NCBI GenBank assembly: GCA_029204225.1
Contig: CM055104.1
Span: forward strand, 47,438,451-47,502,450
DNA: 64,000 bases
Reading direction: 5' to 3'
Source of the DNA: Diphasiastrum complanatum
Lineage: Eukaryota > Streptophyta > Lycopodiopsida > Lycopodiales > Lycopodiaceae
The notes beneath the pieces were generated by a model. That model was not told the DNA's origin, did no database searches, and saw only the letters and a list, made by a program, of their open reading frames with translations. The position numbers and the translations under genes were made by a program. Shown one piece after another: positions 1-10,596 of this stretch; position 1 is the first letter of the stretch, and each line of letters begins with the position of its first letter.

Positions 1-1185
1 CCAAATCTCTTTTCACAAAAATTATTTTATATGTTCCTCTGTACTTATGGCCTCCTAAACAAACTGATAATGATTTGATGGCCATAATGATAGTGGTTGC
101 ATATGGATTAAAAGGTGAATGATATATACAAATCTCATTATTTTGAAAGTGTTTCAAATAATGAGATAGAGACACATCTTTTCTCCCAGCTGATACACCA
201 CAGACGCCTCCATGTCTCATACCAAAGACATCTATTTCAATAGCATCATGTAGACGAGAAAAGAAAATAAATTTAGGATTATACATAACACTGCAAACTC
301 AATAAGAAAACTGAACAATATCAATACCAATATAATATCTACGTACCAGATCATAATCATCGTAATCAACGATGTTTGCTTTGCTAATGTCATGTCCTCC
401 AATGGCCCCTATATTTTCAGAAGGGATATATCTAGGCCTTGGGAGACATTTTTTTTGGAATTCCAAAAATTTCTCCTCTGTAGACAAAGATTTTTCAATC
501 ATGGCCTGCAAGGCCTCATTGCCAGATTTTCAATTGCCATCTTTATCATAATCTATCTCACTTTCAAGGTCATCATATGAGTAATCAACAATGTCAGAAA
601 ATTCAGATAAATTTTGAGCAAAATTTGAGAGGATTTTATCCTCTCTCAAATTCAAACATCTTCTATATCATTAAATGAAATATAACTTTCATTATTTATA
701 AAATATAAGGGAACATCGAGTAGAGTTAATTGATTAACATGAGTTGCACATGGAAGAGAATCAGAGAGGATTATAGAACGAAGAAGAGTTTTTTTATAAT
801 CTGAAGCCATAGATGCTTTAGTTTCAACCCCTATATCAATATCTGCATCATTTACATCAATTGGAGCAGGTGCAGATGCTTCGATCAATGGATCAGTTGA
901 AGATTCAACAAACTCATCATCTGAAATTTCAGCAAATATGTAAAAGACAAATGCCATTCTTTTGATTAGAAGACGACATATTCTTTTGTGGATATCACAA
1001 TATATATTTCTTTTGAAATGGTCATGTAGGTTAGAGGACTTTCTATCGTGTTTATGTTTAGAGGATGGTTGGGAATGCACAAGGTCCTGAAAATGAACGA
1101 AACAAAAACTATCTATATCCAAAACATGAGTACTAATAATCTGAGAAAAATTATCAAGATAGGAAAAAATTATAACGATTCTCAT
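1..1185 (-). pseudogene. Unrecognised acidic protein gene, broken, runs off the left edge
   Basis: I do not recognise this gene. Reading leftwards, an acidic 177-residue stretch (1185-652) ends at a stop. A second frame carries an acidic segment (about 650-512), a TGA, residues 511-302, another TGA (301-299) and then an open run to position 1 containing IEIDVFGMRHGGVCGVS and ATTIIMAIKSLSVCLGGHK. The two TGA codons are in the same frame as the flanking coding stretches, so they look like point mutations, whereas a frameshift separates the 177-residue part. It is not obviously gag, pol or transposase. A movement-type protein of an old integrated pararetrovirus was considered, but no diagnostic motif could be defended. 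The 3' end lies outside the window. Confidence 0.35.
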
Positions 1186-1326
1186 AAACTAGCTTATCAA
1201 TATCGAAGGGAGCAAAAAAAAAATACTAGCAAAACACTCTAATTTCTCATATGGAATGTCACTGGCATTAAAAAAATCAAGAAGTTTATTATTTGAGGAC
1301 ATGGAAGAACTAGCCATATTGATCTT

Positions 1327-1514
1327 GATATCGGTTCAACGCGACAGATAATATCGGTACAGGACAAAACAAGAGTGCACGCGTTGATCCGATATCACTA
1401 GGACAAGATTGAAATTTTCCACGAGAACACGTCAGAAGTGGGTGATATCGATTTAGCTCGTCTGAATGAATCCGACCATGCAATGTTTGGGAAGGCGCGC
1501 GTCGATTCGATATC
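1327..1514 (-). repeat. Pair of ~70 bp palindromic repeats (copies 1 and 2)
   Basis: Two units, 1327-1396 and 1444-1514, each begin with GATATCG and end with CGATATC, the arms being imperfect inverted complements (GATATCGGTTCAACG against CGTTGATCCGATATC in copy 1). Read on the minus strand both begin GATATCGRATCRACGCG, the orientation in which they align with the pair at 2984-3140. There is no coding capacity. Size and inverted arms suggest a miniature inverted-repeat or foldback element. Confidence 0.7.
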
Positions 1515-1859
1515 GTGAGATAGGAAGAAAACAAAAAGACTAGTGAGTTCGGAATAAAAGATCACGGAATCGAAATATGGCAAGTGGTGCCCATATTTAT
1601 AGCTAATTCTTGTTGATCACGGTTATAAATTTGTCAAGTAACGAATTGAGAAACACAGCCTATATTTATCCACCAATCAGAGTGAGACAAATTTGTATCT
1701 ACGCTGGAATACATTAACTAGTCTATCACTAGATTCAACAAATCATTATTAGCCCTGACCCTAGAATCTGTACTTGCGTCGGAATACATTAAATTTTTAA
1801 TTAGTAGCCTCCTCGAATAATTATTAAACAAATAATAAATAAATGATAAATGGATATCA
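1515..1859. other. Non-coding AT-rich stretch
   Basis: No ORF, LTR terminus or primer site was recognised. The stretch separates the minus-oriented palindrome pair from the N-terminal coding part of the Ulp1-like pseudogene and may include its promoter. Confidence 0.3.
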
Positions 1860-2855
1860 TTGAAAAACGTGTACAAGGAGAATTATTACAATCTCTCGCC
1901 CTCTCCAAAACAAGATTCAGAGAGGAGAAAACAAAAGCAATCTCAACCATCTCGGCTTGTTATTCGTATACAGAACGAGAGTGTTTCAAAGAAGAGGTCT
2001 CTTGACCCTCCAAATAAAATGAGAGATTTTTCCAAGCCATCTCCTTTGGATGAGATTCTTTCTTCTAGGCATTCTCCTCCCAATTCTCCTCCTAAGTCTC
2101 TTTCTTCTTCTCTCTCCATCTTTAACTTCTCCTGCTAAATCTTCCTCTCCTAATAAATCTCCTCCTATATCTCCTCCTCCTACCCCCATAAATATTGCTT
2201 CCCTCCACCTATTCTAGGAAATGATTTAGATGATTTTGTTAATGTAAAGGTAGAATCATTTTTTAATGACAATTCTTTTTCTGGTTTATTTGTATTACTT
2301 TTGTCACCCCCTGCACTTGCCTTTGTAAATACTCCTCAATATGTATAGTATGACCAATTGTTAAACACATATCTTAAAGGTTTAGGTCCTCGATACAGTT
2401 TTAGAATGTCGAGATCAATGCTGGTCTCCCTCTTTCTAGTTTAGATACAGGTGAATTAGAAAGTAGGGATAAAATGCTAGGTGACAATGTAGGAGGTGGG
2501 GCCATTCAGTATTGGATGGAGTTTTTCCAAACCCCATTGTTTATAGATGTATTATTGTTTCTCGTTCAGTTCATGGCTATATTTGATTTCCCTAATTTCA
2601 AAAGTCTACATGATGATATGCTCCAATACGTCAGACTGGGGACTCCAATTCTCGTGTTGCCATACATAACAAAGTAAGTGTCTTTTTTTTCAAATTTTAT
2701 TATGTTAAATTTTTCATATGAATTTTGATTTCACATTGATTCTCATTAATTTATTATTTTCAGATTGCAGTGATCCTTGGAGCTTATATGTGTTGTCCTT
2801 ATACGTCAATGATGAGGGTGTGTGTAATCCAGTTTGTTTAAAGATGAACTCTAGT

Positions 2856-2878
2856 ACACACACACACACACACACACA
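2856..2878. repeat. (AC)n microsatellite inside Ulp1-like exon 2
   Basis: About 11 AC units. The coding frame upstream (KMNSS) and downstream (SHMQKILELF) of the tract differs by one position, so length change of this tract, or an indel beside it, shifted the frame. Confidence 0.9.
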
Positions 2879-2983
2879 AAATTGCCAGGAGCCATATGCA
2901 GAAAATATTGGAACTCTTTCTAGTACCAAATGCAGAAGCATATACGAAGCTAAAAATCGTTGATGCAGAGGTAAAAATTTATC

Positions 2984-3140
2984 AATATCGGTTCGACGTG
3001 TCCTTGTAGTTATTGTTTGGTTTTTTTTCATAACGTGCGCGTTGATCCGATATTCAAAAAATATTTTTTGATATCGGTTCGACGTGCCCTTGTTTCCGTT
3101 GTAGATCTAGTTATAACATTCTGTGCGTTGATCCGATATC
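2984..3140 (+). repeat. Pair of ~70 bp palindromic repeats (copies 3 and 4) in a Ulp1-like intron
   Basis: Units 2984-3054 and 3070-3140 share ATATCGGTTCGACGTG at the left and GCGTTGATCCGATAT at the right and are separated by 15 bp. Both lie within the proposed intron 2971-3168, of which they make up most of the length. They are oriented opposite to the pair at 1327-1514. Confidence 0.75.
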
Positions 3141-3420
3141 TCATAATGTTCAAATTTGGATTCTGCAGTCCTCCCAGCAGGTTGATTCTGTCAGTTGTGG
3201 TTGGTATACCGTATGCAATGCCAAACACTTTTTTAATTGGCTTGCACTACAAGATGGACTTCCAAATCTGGAAGAGGTAATCTTCGATTAATAAATTTTA
3301 ATTATCTTTTTGTTTTTTTTCTAATTCAAACTAATATTAACTGATCTTTGATTAATTACATTTAACTTTTTTTATGTTTTTTTTTCAGTTTAAATGTCCG
3401 AAGGTCTCCCCACTGGAGAT

Positions 3421-4272
3421 TGTTAAAATTAGCAAAAGCTAACTTGGTTAAATTTTGTAAATACCATAATGACTTGTACCTATCATCATTAGACATGTGT
3501 GGAGCCTGTTCCCATGTGTGAAATCTATGCCTAAGTCATTCAGATAGATCATATAGGTTGTACATATCATTTAATTTGAAAACTAGTGGCCAAATTGGCC
3601 AAAAACTAGTTTAGTAGTATTATGCCACTTGGCACCATTCTAGTGGCAGAAAATGCTATATAACATGGATAACGTGTGAAATATCATATAGAAAGTTCAG
3701 ATCCATTGTATATAGCTTTCATACAAGTCAAAAGTCAAATCTCCTAGATTGTAGGACCTATCTCCTAATTTGTAGGAATCTAGAAGGTCAACACTAGCCA
3801 CCAATGATGATGTGGAAAATTAATGGAATCTTAGCCAAAGTGGATATGGATAAGCACTATGACCTATCTCACACGTGTTGGAAGTGGCTTAGAGAGAGAG
3901 TATGATGATTTTTGTATTTAATCCATGACATATCCACTTTGAGAAATCAATGAGGCAAGATCTTGGTTTTGGAGGCATATCTTGAGTATTCTCATATTTG
4001 TGTTGTGATTTTATGGTTCTATTGCTTTCTAACACTTGTGTACTTCACTCTTTGTTGTAAGTCCGTATAGATACTCTTTTTCACACGTGTGAAGTCTGTA
4101 GGTCTCAAGTTTAATCATTTGCTTGTTGTTCTTGCTAGATTTTTTACGGGGAATTGATCTAATTCTAGATCTAATCATTGGTTGATTAGTAGATCATGTA
4201 ATCTAGCTTCCAACACCTCTTGAGGATCTGATTTAGATCCATTCTTGGTCTTTATTTCTCTGAAATTTCACA
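3421..4272 (+). mobile_element. Solo LTR of a Ty1/copia element, TSD GAGAT
   Basis: The segment starts TGTTAAAATTAGC and ends CTGAAATTTCACA. It is flanked by GAGAT at 3416-3420 and 4273-4277. Removing it and one GAGAT joins the Ulp1-like exon in frame, and the duplicated exon at 4847 shows the uninterrupted sequence, which proves the boundaries. The terminal sequences and the stretch GTGTGGAGCCTGTTCC resemble the LTRs at 8560-9406 and 11887-12701, so it belongs to a related copia family. It contains a TTCACACGTGTGAA palindrome at 4080-4093. No internal element sequence remains, the usual outcome of LTR-LTR recombination. Confidence 0.88.
4080..4093. promoter_or_regulatory. TTCACACGTGTGAA palindrome in solo LTR
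   Basis: A perfect 14 bp palindrome with a CACGTG (G-box) core, the class of site bound by plant bZIP and bHLH factors. The same palindrome occurs in the LTRs of other copia families in this window. Confidence 0.5.
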
Positions 4273-4277
4273 GAGAT

Positions 4278-5170
4278 AATGCACTTCAGACAGGAGACCA
4301 TAAAGCTTGTGATCGAAAATTCATATCCAGTTGCAGTGACTGAGTGTTCTCCACCCAAGCTACTTCCGACTGGAGAAATGGATCTAGAGATCATAGATAC
4401 TTGATACTGATTAAATATTCATCTCACTTGATGTGGACGAGACACACGTACAAAAAATTTTAATAGAAATATATTTACAGTTTTTCAATGGTTGTTCTTG
4501 TTTTTTTTCCTGTTATTAATTCAGATTATGATTCATTCATCTTCAATTTCTACGGTTTTCCGACATGTTTGTTTTTCATAGCCGTGGTCTGCTTTGTCTT
4601 TACCTTGGTTTTTTTTGGATAAGTTCAGAATAATGATCTGATTGAACCTTTGCGACAACCAATCCAAATATGCGACATTAGTTCACTTAGATTTGTTGCA
4701 GCAAAGCTTTGATCAGATCATCATTTGAACATATCCAAATATGCCAAGACAAGGACAATATAGACCAAGGCAATGAAGACAAAAAATACAATCGATATAT
4801 ACGAGACATCAACAAGGGCAAGCGTCGATTGTAGTGGTCAATGGAGTTCAAGTGACTGAAGATCTCTCCAATGGAGATAGTGCATTTCCTGCAGGAGACA
4901 ATGAATCTTGTTATCGAAAACTCATATTATCCAGTTGCAATTACATTGTGTTTTGCACCAAGGAAATGGAGATCATAGAAATAAAAGAGCTTCATAGAAA
5001 AAATGGTTCATATATTTTCAAAAATGATGTATACAAAAATTTGTATTACATAATACAAAATTCCATAGTTCATAATCTATGGATCTTCAATTTCGACGGA
5101 TGTTCCAATGTAAAGTATTTTATATGCTCTTCCTGCCTTACTCTTACCTGTACAAGAGAAATTGTTCTAG
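4278..5170 (+). repeat. Diverged tandem duplication of Ulp1-like 3' exon and downstream DNA
   Basis: The last exon and following sequence (4278 to about 4625) recur at about 4856-5170. Shared landmarks are the exon itself, then TTCAATTTCTACGG / TTCAATTTCGACGG and GTCTTTACC / ACTCTTACC. Excluding the solo LTR the repeat period is about 600 bp. The copies are clearly diverged, so the duplication is old. Confidence 0.6.
4847..4978 (+). pseudogene. Second copy of Ulp1-like exon 4
   Basis: After an AG at 4845-4846 the frame reads FK*LKISPMEIVHFLQET and ends at a TAG (4976-4978). It matches exon 4 of the upstream gene (FKCPKVSPLEI plus MHFRQET) with TGT changed to TGA. It carries no LTR insertion and therefore serves as an internal empty-site control for the insertion at 3421. 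The sequence downstream (4979-5300) is AT-rich and non-coding. Confidence 0.6.
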
Positions 5171-5307
5171 TTAATATATTTTATGAAACTGATTCACGTA
5201 GAAATAGAAAAAAAAGAATATTTTTATATGGCATAACGTACCTTTACACCATTCAATCGAAATTGATAGTACTGAGGTAGATCGAATTGCAACATGTCTA
5301 GTTCTGA

Positions 5308-5621
5308 TCAAGTGTGATTGAGACACCAATCTTCCTCGACCTCAACCATTGCAAGAATGTTGTCATTTCTTTTCACTGTTATCTGAAGTTGCTCTTGAGG
5401 GTTTATACCAAAATATTGATCAAGTGGCTTCCAAACATTTTTGCATTTAATCCATCTTCTATAATACAAGAGCAAAGTGAGCATTTGTTTTTCGATTGGA
5501 TATCTAAATGTCATGGATGAGTAACTACTCTGCACTCAACTTGCTGATTTTGTTTTGTATCCCAACCATCATCCAACAACTCGACAATTATATCAGCACT
5601 CAAGTCCTTACAAATAAACAT
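5308..5621 (-). pseudogene. Unrecognised ORF fragment with one frameshift
   Basis: Reading leftwards from an ATG at 5621, one frame gives MFICKDLSADIIVELLDDGWDT, then stops near 5516. A second frame (5535-5308) continues with MTFRYPIEKQMLTLLLYYRRW and LQITVKRNDNILAMVEVEEDW, ending at 5308. Together they could be about 100 residues of one protein with a single frameshift. I do not recognise the family, and no neighbouring sequence helps. Confidence 0.25.
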
Positions 5622-6555
5622 TGTTTTTGTTCTCCGAACATTGCATTTAAAAACAAATCAACAAAAATAGTAAAAGATAGATACCAGCTTAATCTATTAT
5701 TTTTTACCAGTGCTCCATCTTAATATACTCGGAATATCAATATATTGCCTAGATCAAAAACTTTTTGAAATTGCTGCATCAGGAGAAATCCATTCCTCAC
5801 TCGAAAAATCTGGTAGAGGATATGGCTCTAATCTACTAACTAAACCACTTCTCACTTTGTGCATGCCTTGCATGTCACTATAGATCACTTACAATTAATG
5901 CATGTGAATTGCCACGAATTTCTACTAGCATACTTTTGCTAATTCTAAGTCTACAATCTATATGCAAGTTGTAATCATCAAACTAGATATATCAAATCCA
6001 TATATCTCAAGTTCTATCCAGGCCAAACTTGGCATTTGCATTTATGAACAACATACTTGCATGGTACAATGTTTGTAACAAGCCTAAAGTCGATGGATTT
6101 TTTCATTTCAACACGTAGTACGGTCTTCAAGCTGAGAAACAAGTAGAAATTGATTTGGTTGCATTTGGATCACAAAAACTCAATGTACATAGTGAACTAG
6201 CTTGAGATTGCCAATGAGCTCCAAAAATATTCTATCTTTTCACTATGGGAGCTTGGAATACATAGCAAATTTGACTTCCTTTGTGAAGTTAGGTGGATTT
6301 CTAGCATGTAATAAGGAAGTTAACTCACGTTTCTTGTCCTAAAATGAAACCCTAGTCTATTTCCTAGAGTCATGCTTGGTAGATAGCTAGTTGGTCAATT
6401 TTCACCTCAAATCTAGGATTAAGGTCCTAATCACTACCAAAATGACATGATCAATCCTATGGACTTGATCTAACCTATAGTAGGCTGTCCATGACCACTA
6501 CATAGGATACAACATACTCCTAGTCTTGGATACATTGTACGCCAATGAAACAAGC
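5622..6555. other. Non-coding AT-rich stretch
   Basis: Only short, compositionally ordinary ORFs. No LTR terminus, primer site or protein motif was recognised. Confidence 0.3.
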
Positions 6556-7002
6556 TGTTAGTTATGCCACGTCATACTGGACGTGACCCAAAAGTAGCTA
6601 ATATCCTTGTGAGGCCCAAAACACACTAAATTGAGTTTAGACAAGGTATGAGACAGTGTATGCATGTGTAGAGTTATCAATAGCAATTCTATGAATAGTT
6701 GGTCCATGCATAGGACTCTTTTCCTGGTGAATCTATGTATAGAAAACTTAGGGCTATGCATGGCTAAGTGCCCAGGATGCTTTTGGCTCTATATAATGGG
6801 TCCAAACTCGCCCTACTCTTCATCATGGTTCTTGATTCATTGCCAGGCTCTCACTCTACATTCATGTTTCTTGTTCCTTGGCTTGGGGGTGAGGCTTCTA
6901 GAGATTGATTGGATGCTTCTACTTGGTTGGGTGGTTTCTCCATAGTGTGTTACCCTTTGTGTTTGGGATTTGTAAGCAAGATCTAAGGAGCTTCCCTTAT
7001 AG
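6556..7002 (+). mobile_element. LTR-like sequence upstream of a copia primer-binding site
   Basis: Sequence immediately 5' of a perfect TGGTATCAGAGC must be LTR-derived if that site is real. A TATATAAT box at 6790-6797 lies about 205 bp upstream of it, a reasonable promoter position. The left boundary (TGTTAG at 6556) is a guess and the right end lacks a clean CA, so boundaries are uncertain. No second LTR or TSD was found. Confidence 0.4.
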
Positions 7003-7014
7003 TGGTATCAGAGC
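7003..7014 (+). other. Primer-binding site TGGTATCAGAGC
   Basis: Perfect 12-base complement of the initiator Met-tRNA 3' end, identical to the site in C1 at 30177. It marks the start of an internal region of a copia element on the plus strand. Confidence 0.75.
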
Positions 7015-8554
7015 AAGGCTTACCAGTTTGGAGAGGTGGTGCTTTTCATTGGAGCTTGGTGGTATTCAACTAGTATTCTCATTCAAGGAGAGGAGCAAGG
7101 TTGCAAGTTGGTGGATCTTCCCAATTTCAATTTGCATATTCCATATCTCTCTCAAATTTGCTATGGTTTATGGAGAATTGTGCTTGGAAATCAATTTTGG
7201 TATGTTTTTTGGAGTTTTAGCATGTGTAGCTCAAAACTAGCTAAGAATATGAAATTTTCAGCAAGTTAATACACTTTGAAGTAGTTGAAATTCAGTTTGC
7301 ATGTTGGATCTTCCATGTATTTGGATTCTAGGCTCTTTTGTGGCCAAATTTGGCTTGTTTTCCATGATTTTGGCACAAAATGGAGGGTAGAATTCAAAAT
7401 CTAGCAAGTTTAGATTAATTGGTTATAGCTCTGTATATTGGATTGCATGTGGATTTGGAAAACATTCTTGCCATTAAATTCCAATTGGGCATGGTGAAAA
7501 AACCTAGAAAGTGCTAATTCATGATTTTTGCTTGTTTTTTCATGAAATTGGATGGTAGGAGGCTGTTGAACATCAATTGAAGCTAGGAAAAGATGAATCA
7601 TAGTCTTTTGAAGCTGTCCTAGAAGATAGAGCCAGGAATTCTAGCAATTGGATTTGTATCAAAAATTGGCAAAAATTGACCAATTTTGGGGGATGGATTT
7701 CTCTAAATCCATAAAGGGATCATTCTGGATTTTTTCCAGGATGATTTTTATTCCTCTTTACCTTCCCAGTAAGCTATCATACCTGTAAATTGATGGGTAG
7801 AGGCTTATGTTTCAGTTCCATCAAGTTTGTAGCAATTTTGACTTCTAGAAATCAAGAATTCATGGTTCTCAGCCCACACTACTTCATAAGATCTGTATGA
7901 AGGCTTCATGGACTCTTAGAGACCATTTAAGACTGTTTGGATCATCACTTTTAGGCCTGGTTGAGTGTTTGCAAGTTTTTGAGATGATTGGCCTCGAAAA
8001 AGTGCGCCCTCCTACTGGTTATTTGGCTGTTCTGAAATCGCACGTGTGAATCATAGGTGGCGGGCTGACATGGCAGGCTGACATGGCAAGTGTCTTGTTC
8101 ACTAGGTATCCCTATGTACTGAGCTTTATAGCACCCAATTTGGTGTCCTGTAGCCAAAGATATGATCATCTGAAGTTTTGCAATTTTGTGAGCAAAATTG
8201 GTAGAATTTCCAATTGTTCTGATTGCATGCATGACAATGTCCTATTTTGAGGTACTGTGCATTTTTTTCATTGCAAATATTGATTGCATTAGTGGTTCCT
8301 CTTGGTCTCCAATTATGTGTAGCCATTAATCAAAGATATGAGTACGCAAGCTGAGAACGGAGAGAATGTAGAGATTGCGAGGTAAACCTAATAATGACAA
8401 TCCAAAATAAGAGATAGAATGAAGAAATTGAGAGGTATACCTATGAATGACAAGAAGTTCCTAAACTACAAGGATTAGTTAACCAAAGTTTATGACTACT
8501 GACGTCAAATCAACCTCGAGTGAATGATGATGGGCAACATAAGAGTATTCGGAC
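7015..8554 (+). other. Apparent copia leader without coding sequence
   Basis: Follows the primer site at 7003 but contains no gag or pol segment. A CGCACGTGTGAA site lies near 8040. Probably a truncated element or leader remnant. Its right part becomes the target of the copia insertion at 8560 and may already be G1-gypsy leader. Confidence 0.35.
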
Positions 8555-8559
8555 AGTAA

Positions 8560-9406
8560 CTGATAAATTTTCAGTTTTTAGGACAATAATGATTGTACTT
8601 TACAATCATAGAGAGTTATTGGTTGCTTAATCAATGGAGCTATCAAGTTCTACACATTAGATCTTGATCTAGATTCAGTACACTTGAATTTAAGCAAGAG
8701 CAATGGATCAACACATCATTTATTAGTGAAGGAGGCTTCACACGTGTGGAGTACTGTCCATAGTACGACCTGCACCTAAAACAACAAGTACAATAATCCT
8801 AGATAGCAATCATTCATAGAAATCACAAGACAAATGACTAGAAACCTCACAAAAGTCTCATCAATTTTCTTAGCAAAATGATGATCCTTTTATGGATCAA
8901 GTACATTTACAAGTCAAGTACAGTCCAGCAGGTCTTCACACATGTGAAGAGTGCCACATCACTCAGATCTATCCATTTGATCCATCCTTGATCCTTATCC
9001 AAAGTTGACCTTCTAGAATATGGCTAAAATCCAAAAAGCTAGTCTCCTAGAATATAAAAAATATTCCCTACAAGATAGGATCTAAGAAAAATGGTCAACT
9101 TTTATCTTCTAGTACTCTATACACACGTGTGAATATCTACTTGCCATGTGGAAGCATTTACTTATGCACATGCAAGGAAAAGCTAATTTCTAGGTGACTA
9201 GTCAACTTGACTAAGAACTAGTCATATCATGTTCACACTAACTAGAATGATACAAAATTAATTTGGATATATACAAACATGAAAAGTACATCCTTTCACA
9301 CGTGGAAATAGGCTCCACACGTGAGAAATCATATCATCAACATATTCTAATGTTTGATCAATATTTACATGAACCAATGTCAAGTGAGAAGTGACAATTT
9401 TCAACA
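8560..9406 (-). repeat. 3' LTR of the 8.56-12.70 kb copia element
   Basis: 847 bp, in element orientation TGTTGAAAATT...AAAATTTATCA. It carries CACACGTGTG at 8739-8748 and 9122-9131 and a one-base variant (CACACATGTG) at 8937-8946. Confidence 0.92.
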
Positions 9407-9419
9407 CTTCTCCTCACTT
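9407..9419 (-). other. Polypurine tract
   Basis: Minus-strand AAGTGAGGAGAAG directly abuts the 3' LTR (TGTTGAAAATT). It lies between the RNase H stop codon and the LTR, where second-strand synthesis is primed. Confidence 0.75.
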
Positions 9420-10025
9420 CTAACTTGGCAAATCTAGTGTACATCTATCTACAATTCCAAGAGCATATCTTAACTTAAAAAATGGATCTTTGGACAATGG
9501 TTTGGTTAAGATATCAGCTATGCATTCGGATGATGGTACATGATGTAGTTGCACTTCCTTGGATTGTACCTTCTCCCTCACAAAGTGGTGAGCTATCTCA
9601 ATATGCTTTGTTCTAGCATGGAAGATAGGATTTGAAGCAATTTGTTGAGAAGCTTGATTGTCACAAAATATGTAAGGGATCTCCTTGGCCTCTAGCACAT
9701 GTAGTTCCATCAAGAGTCTTCTTAGCCATAGGAGCTCTTTGGTTGTTGAAGGTCAATGCCTTGTACTCGGCTTCACAAGAAGATAGTGAGATTGTATCTT
9801 GCTTTTTGGAAAGCCAAGATATTACTCCTCCACAAAGAAATGTTGCAAATGCACTAATGGACTTCCTATCCATCTTGTCACCTACAAAAGCTGAATCCGA
9901 GTAGGCTCTCAAGTGCAAGTTAGATCCTTCATAAAGTATGCCAAAAAATCTAGTACTAGAAACATATCTAAGTACTCTCTTGGCACTTTTCCAATGATGA
10001 ACTAAAGGAGCTTGCATACTTTGAC
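9420..10025 (-). pseudogene. Copia RNase H, two overlapping frames
   Basis: C-terminal part of a copia polyprotein. The upstream frame has APLVHHWKSAKRVLRYVS, AYSDSAFVGDKMDRKS and SSCEAEYKALT. The downstream frame has IFCDNQASQQIASNPIFHAR and SECIADILTKPL, ending at a TAG at 9422-9420. A frameshift near 9700 separates the two. RNase H removes the RNA strand during reverse transcription. Reverse transcriptase should precede it but has been deleted. Confidence 0.85.
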
Positions 10026-10593
10026 TCAACATTAGGATGGCCTAATCTCTTATGCCATAGCTCCACATGAGATAGCTCCTCCCTAGCCAAGTTCACACTT
10101 TCATTTGCAACATTAGCATCCAACTTAAATAGTCTACCTTGCTTAATGCCACTAGCTATGCACTTATCAATTTTCAAGATGGAACAAACTCCATTCTTGA
10201 GACATCTAGTCCATTGTCCATTAATTGTCCTACACTAAGCAAGTTTCTTTAAATGGTAGAAACATACAAAACATTATCTAGATCTATCCTTTTAGATGTG
10301 CCTAAGCAAAGAGGAATAGATCCTATGCCATCTATCTTGCATGCTTGATCACTAGCAGTGTATATTGACTTCTTAGAGTCATTACAAGATAGAAGAGTAG
10401 AGAAAGAATTCTTGTTAAAAGACATGTGAGAACTAGCCCCACTATCTATCCACCATGTGTCTTGACTTGAAGTTGGTGTAGATGCAACCATTAAGGATGT
10501 GTTGGATCCATCCTCATCTTCTTCCTCTTGAGCAATGTCCCCTTGATCTCCATTTGTTTGTTGATTCTTCTTCAAGTAGCATTCCAAGGCCAA
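10026..10593 (-). pseudogene. Copia protease and truncated pre-integrase domain
   Basis: Contains the aspartic protease signature WWIDSGASSHMS and NLLS-type sequence downstream, then VELWHKRLGHPN of the pre-integrase domain in another frame. Immediately after GHPN the sequence jumps to RNase H (deletion junction near 10025). The HHCC zinc motif is thus incomplete, and the integrase core and the YVDD reverse-transcriptase block are absent. Confidence 0.8.
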
Positions 10594-10596
10594 GTG

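Larger units (their letters stand above)
1860..4404 (+). pseudogene. Ulp1/C48-type cysteine protease gene, degenerate, with four exons and a solo-LTR insertion
   Basis: The family removes SUMO or related modifiers and is often carried by plant transposons. A Ser/Pro/Lys-rich N-terminus (1860-2138) is followed, after frame breaks, by the Ulp1 fold. LESRDKMLGD..AIQYWMEFF matches the usual 'WLND..I.FY' region and ILVLPYI precedes the HW block. Proposed introns are 2674-2770, 2971-3168 and 3277-3388, all GT..AG and keeping frame. The catalytic Cys is present in QQVDSVSCGW (exon 3). The His position of 'HWSL' reads DPWSLYVL and the 'LDS' Asp position reads KMNSS, so His is probably replaced by Pro and Asp by Asn. 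Stops interrupt the frame upstream of 2474, and an (AC)n tract at 2856-2878 shifts the frame. Exon 4 begins FKCPKVSPLEI at 3389, is broken by the LTR at 3421-4272 and resumes at 4278, ending at a TGA (4402-4404). No transposase was found beside it. Confidence 0.7.

Noticed and set aside
1-1185. Possible movement-type protein of an integrated pararetrovirus
   Set aside because: No reverse transcriptase, coat or other diagnostic pararetroviral motif accompanies it, and the similarity could not be defended by eye; kept as unidentified.
2474-3276. Functional Ulp1 protease gene
   Set aside because: Probable loss of catalytic His and Asp, frame shift at (AC)n, upstream stops and an LTR in the last exon argue for a pseudogene.
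6664-7269. Plus-strand ORFs of 77-111 codons around 6.7-7.3 kb
   Set aside because: They cross the TATA box and primer-binding site of an LTR-like region, overlap in different frames and show no domain.
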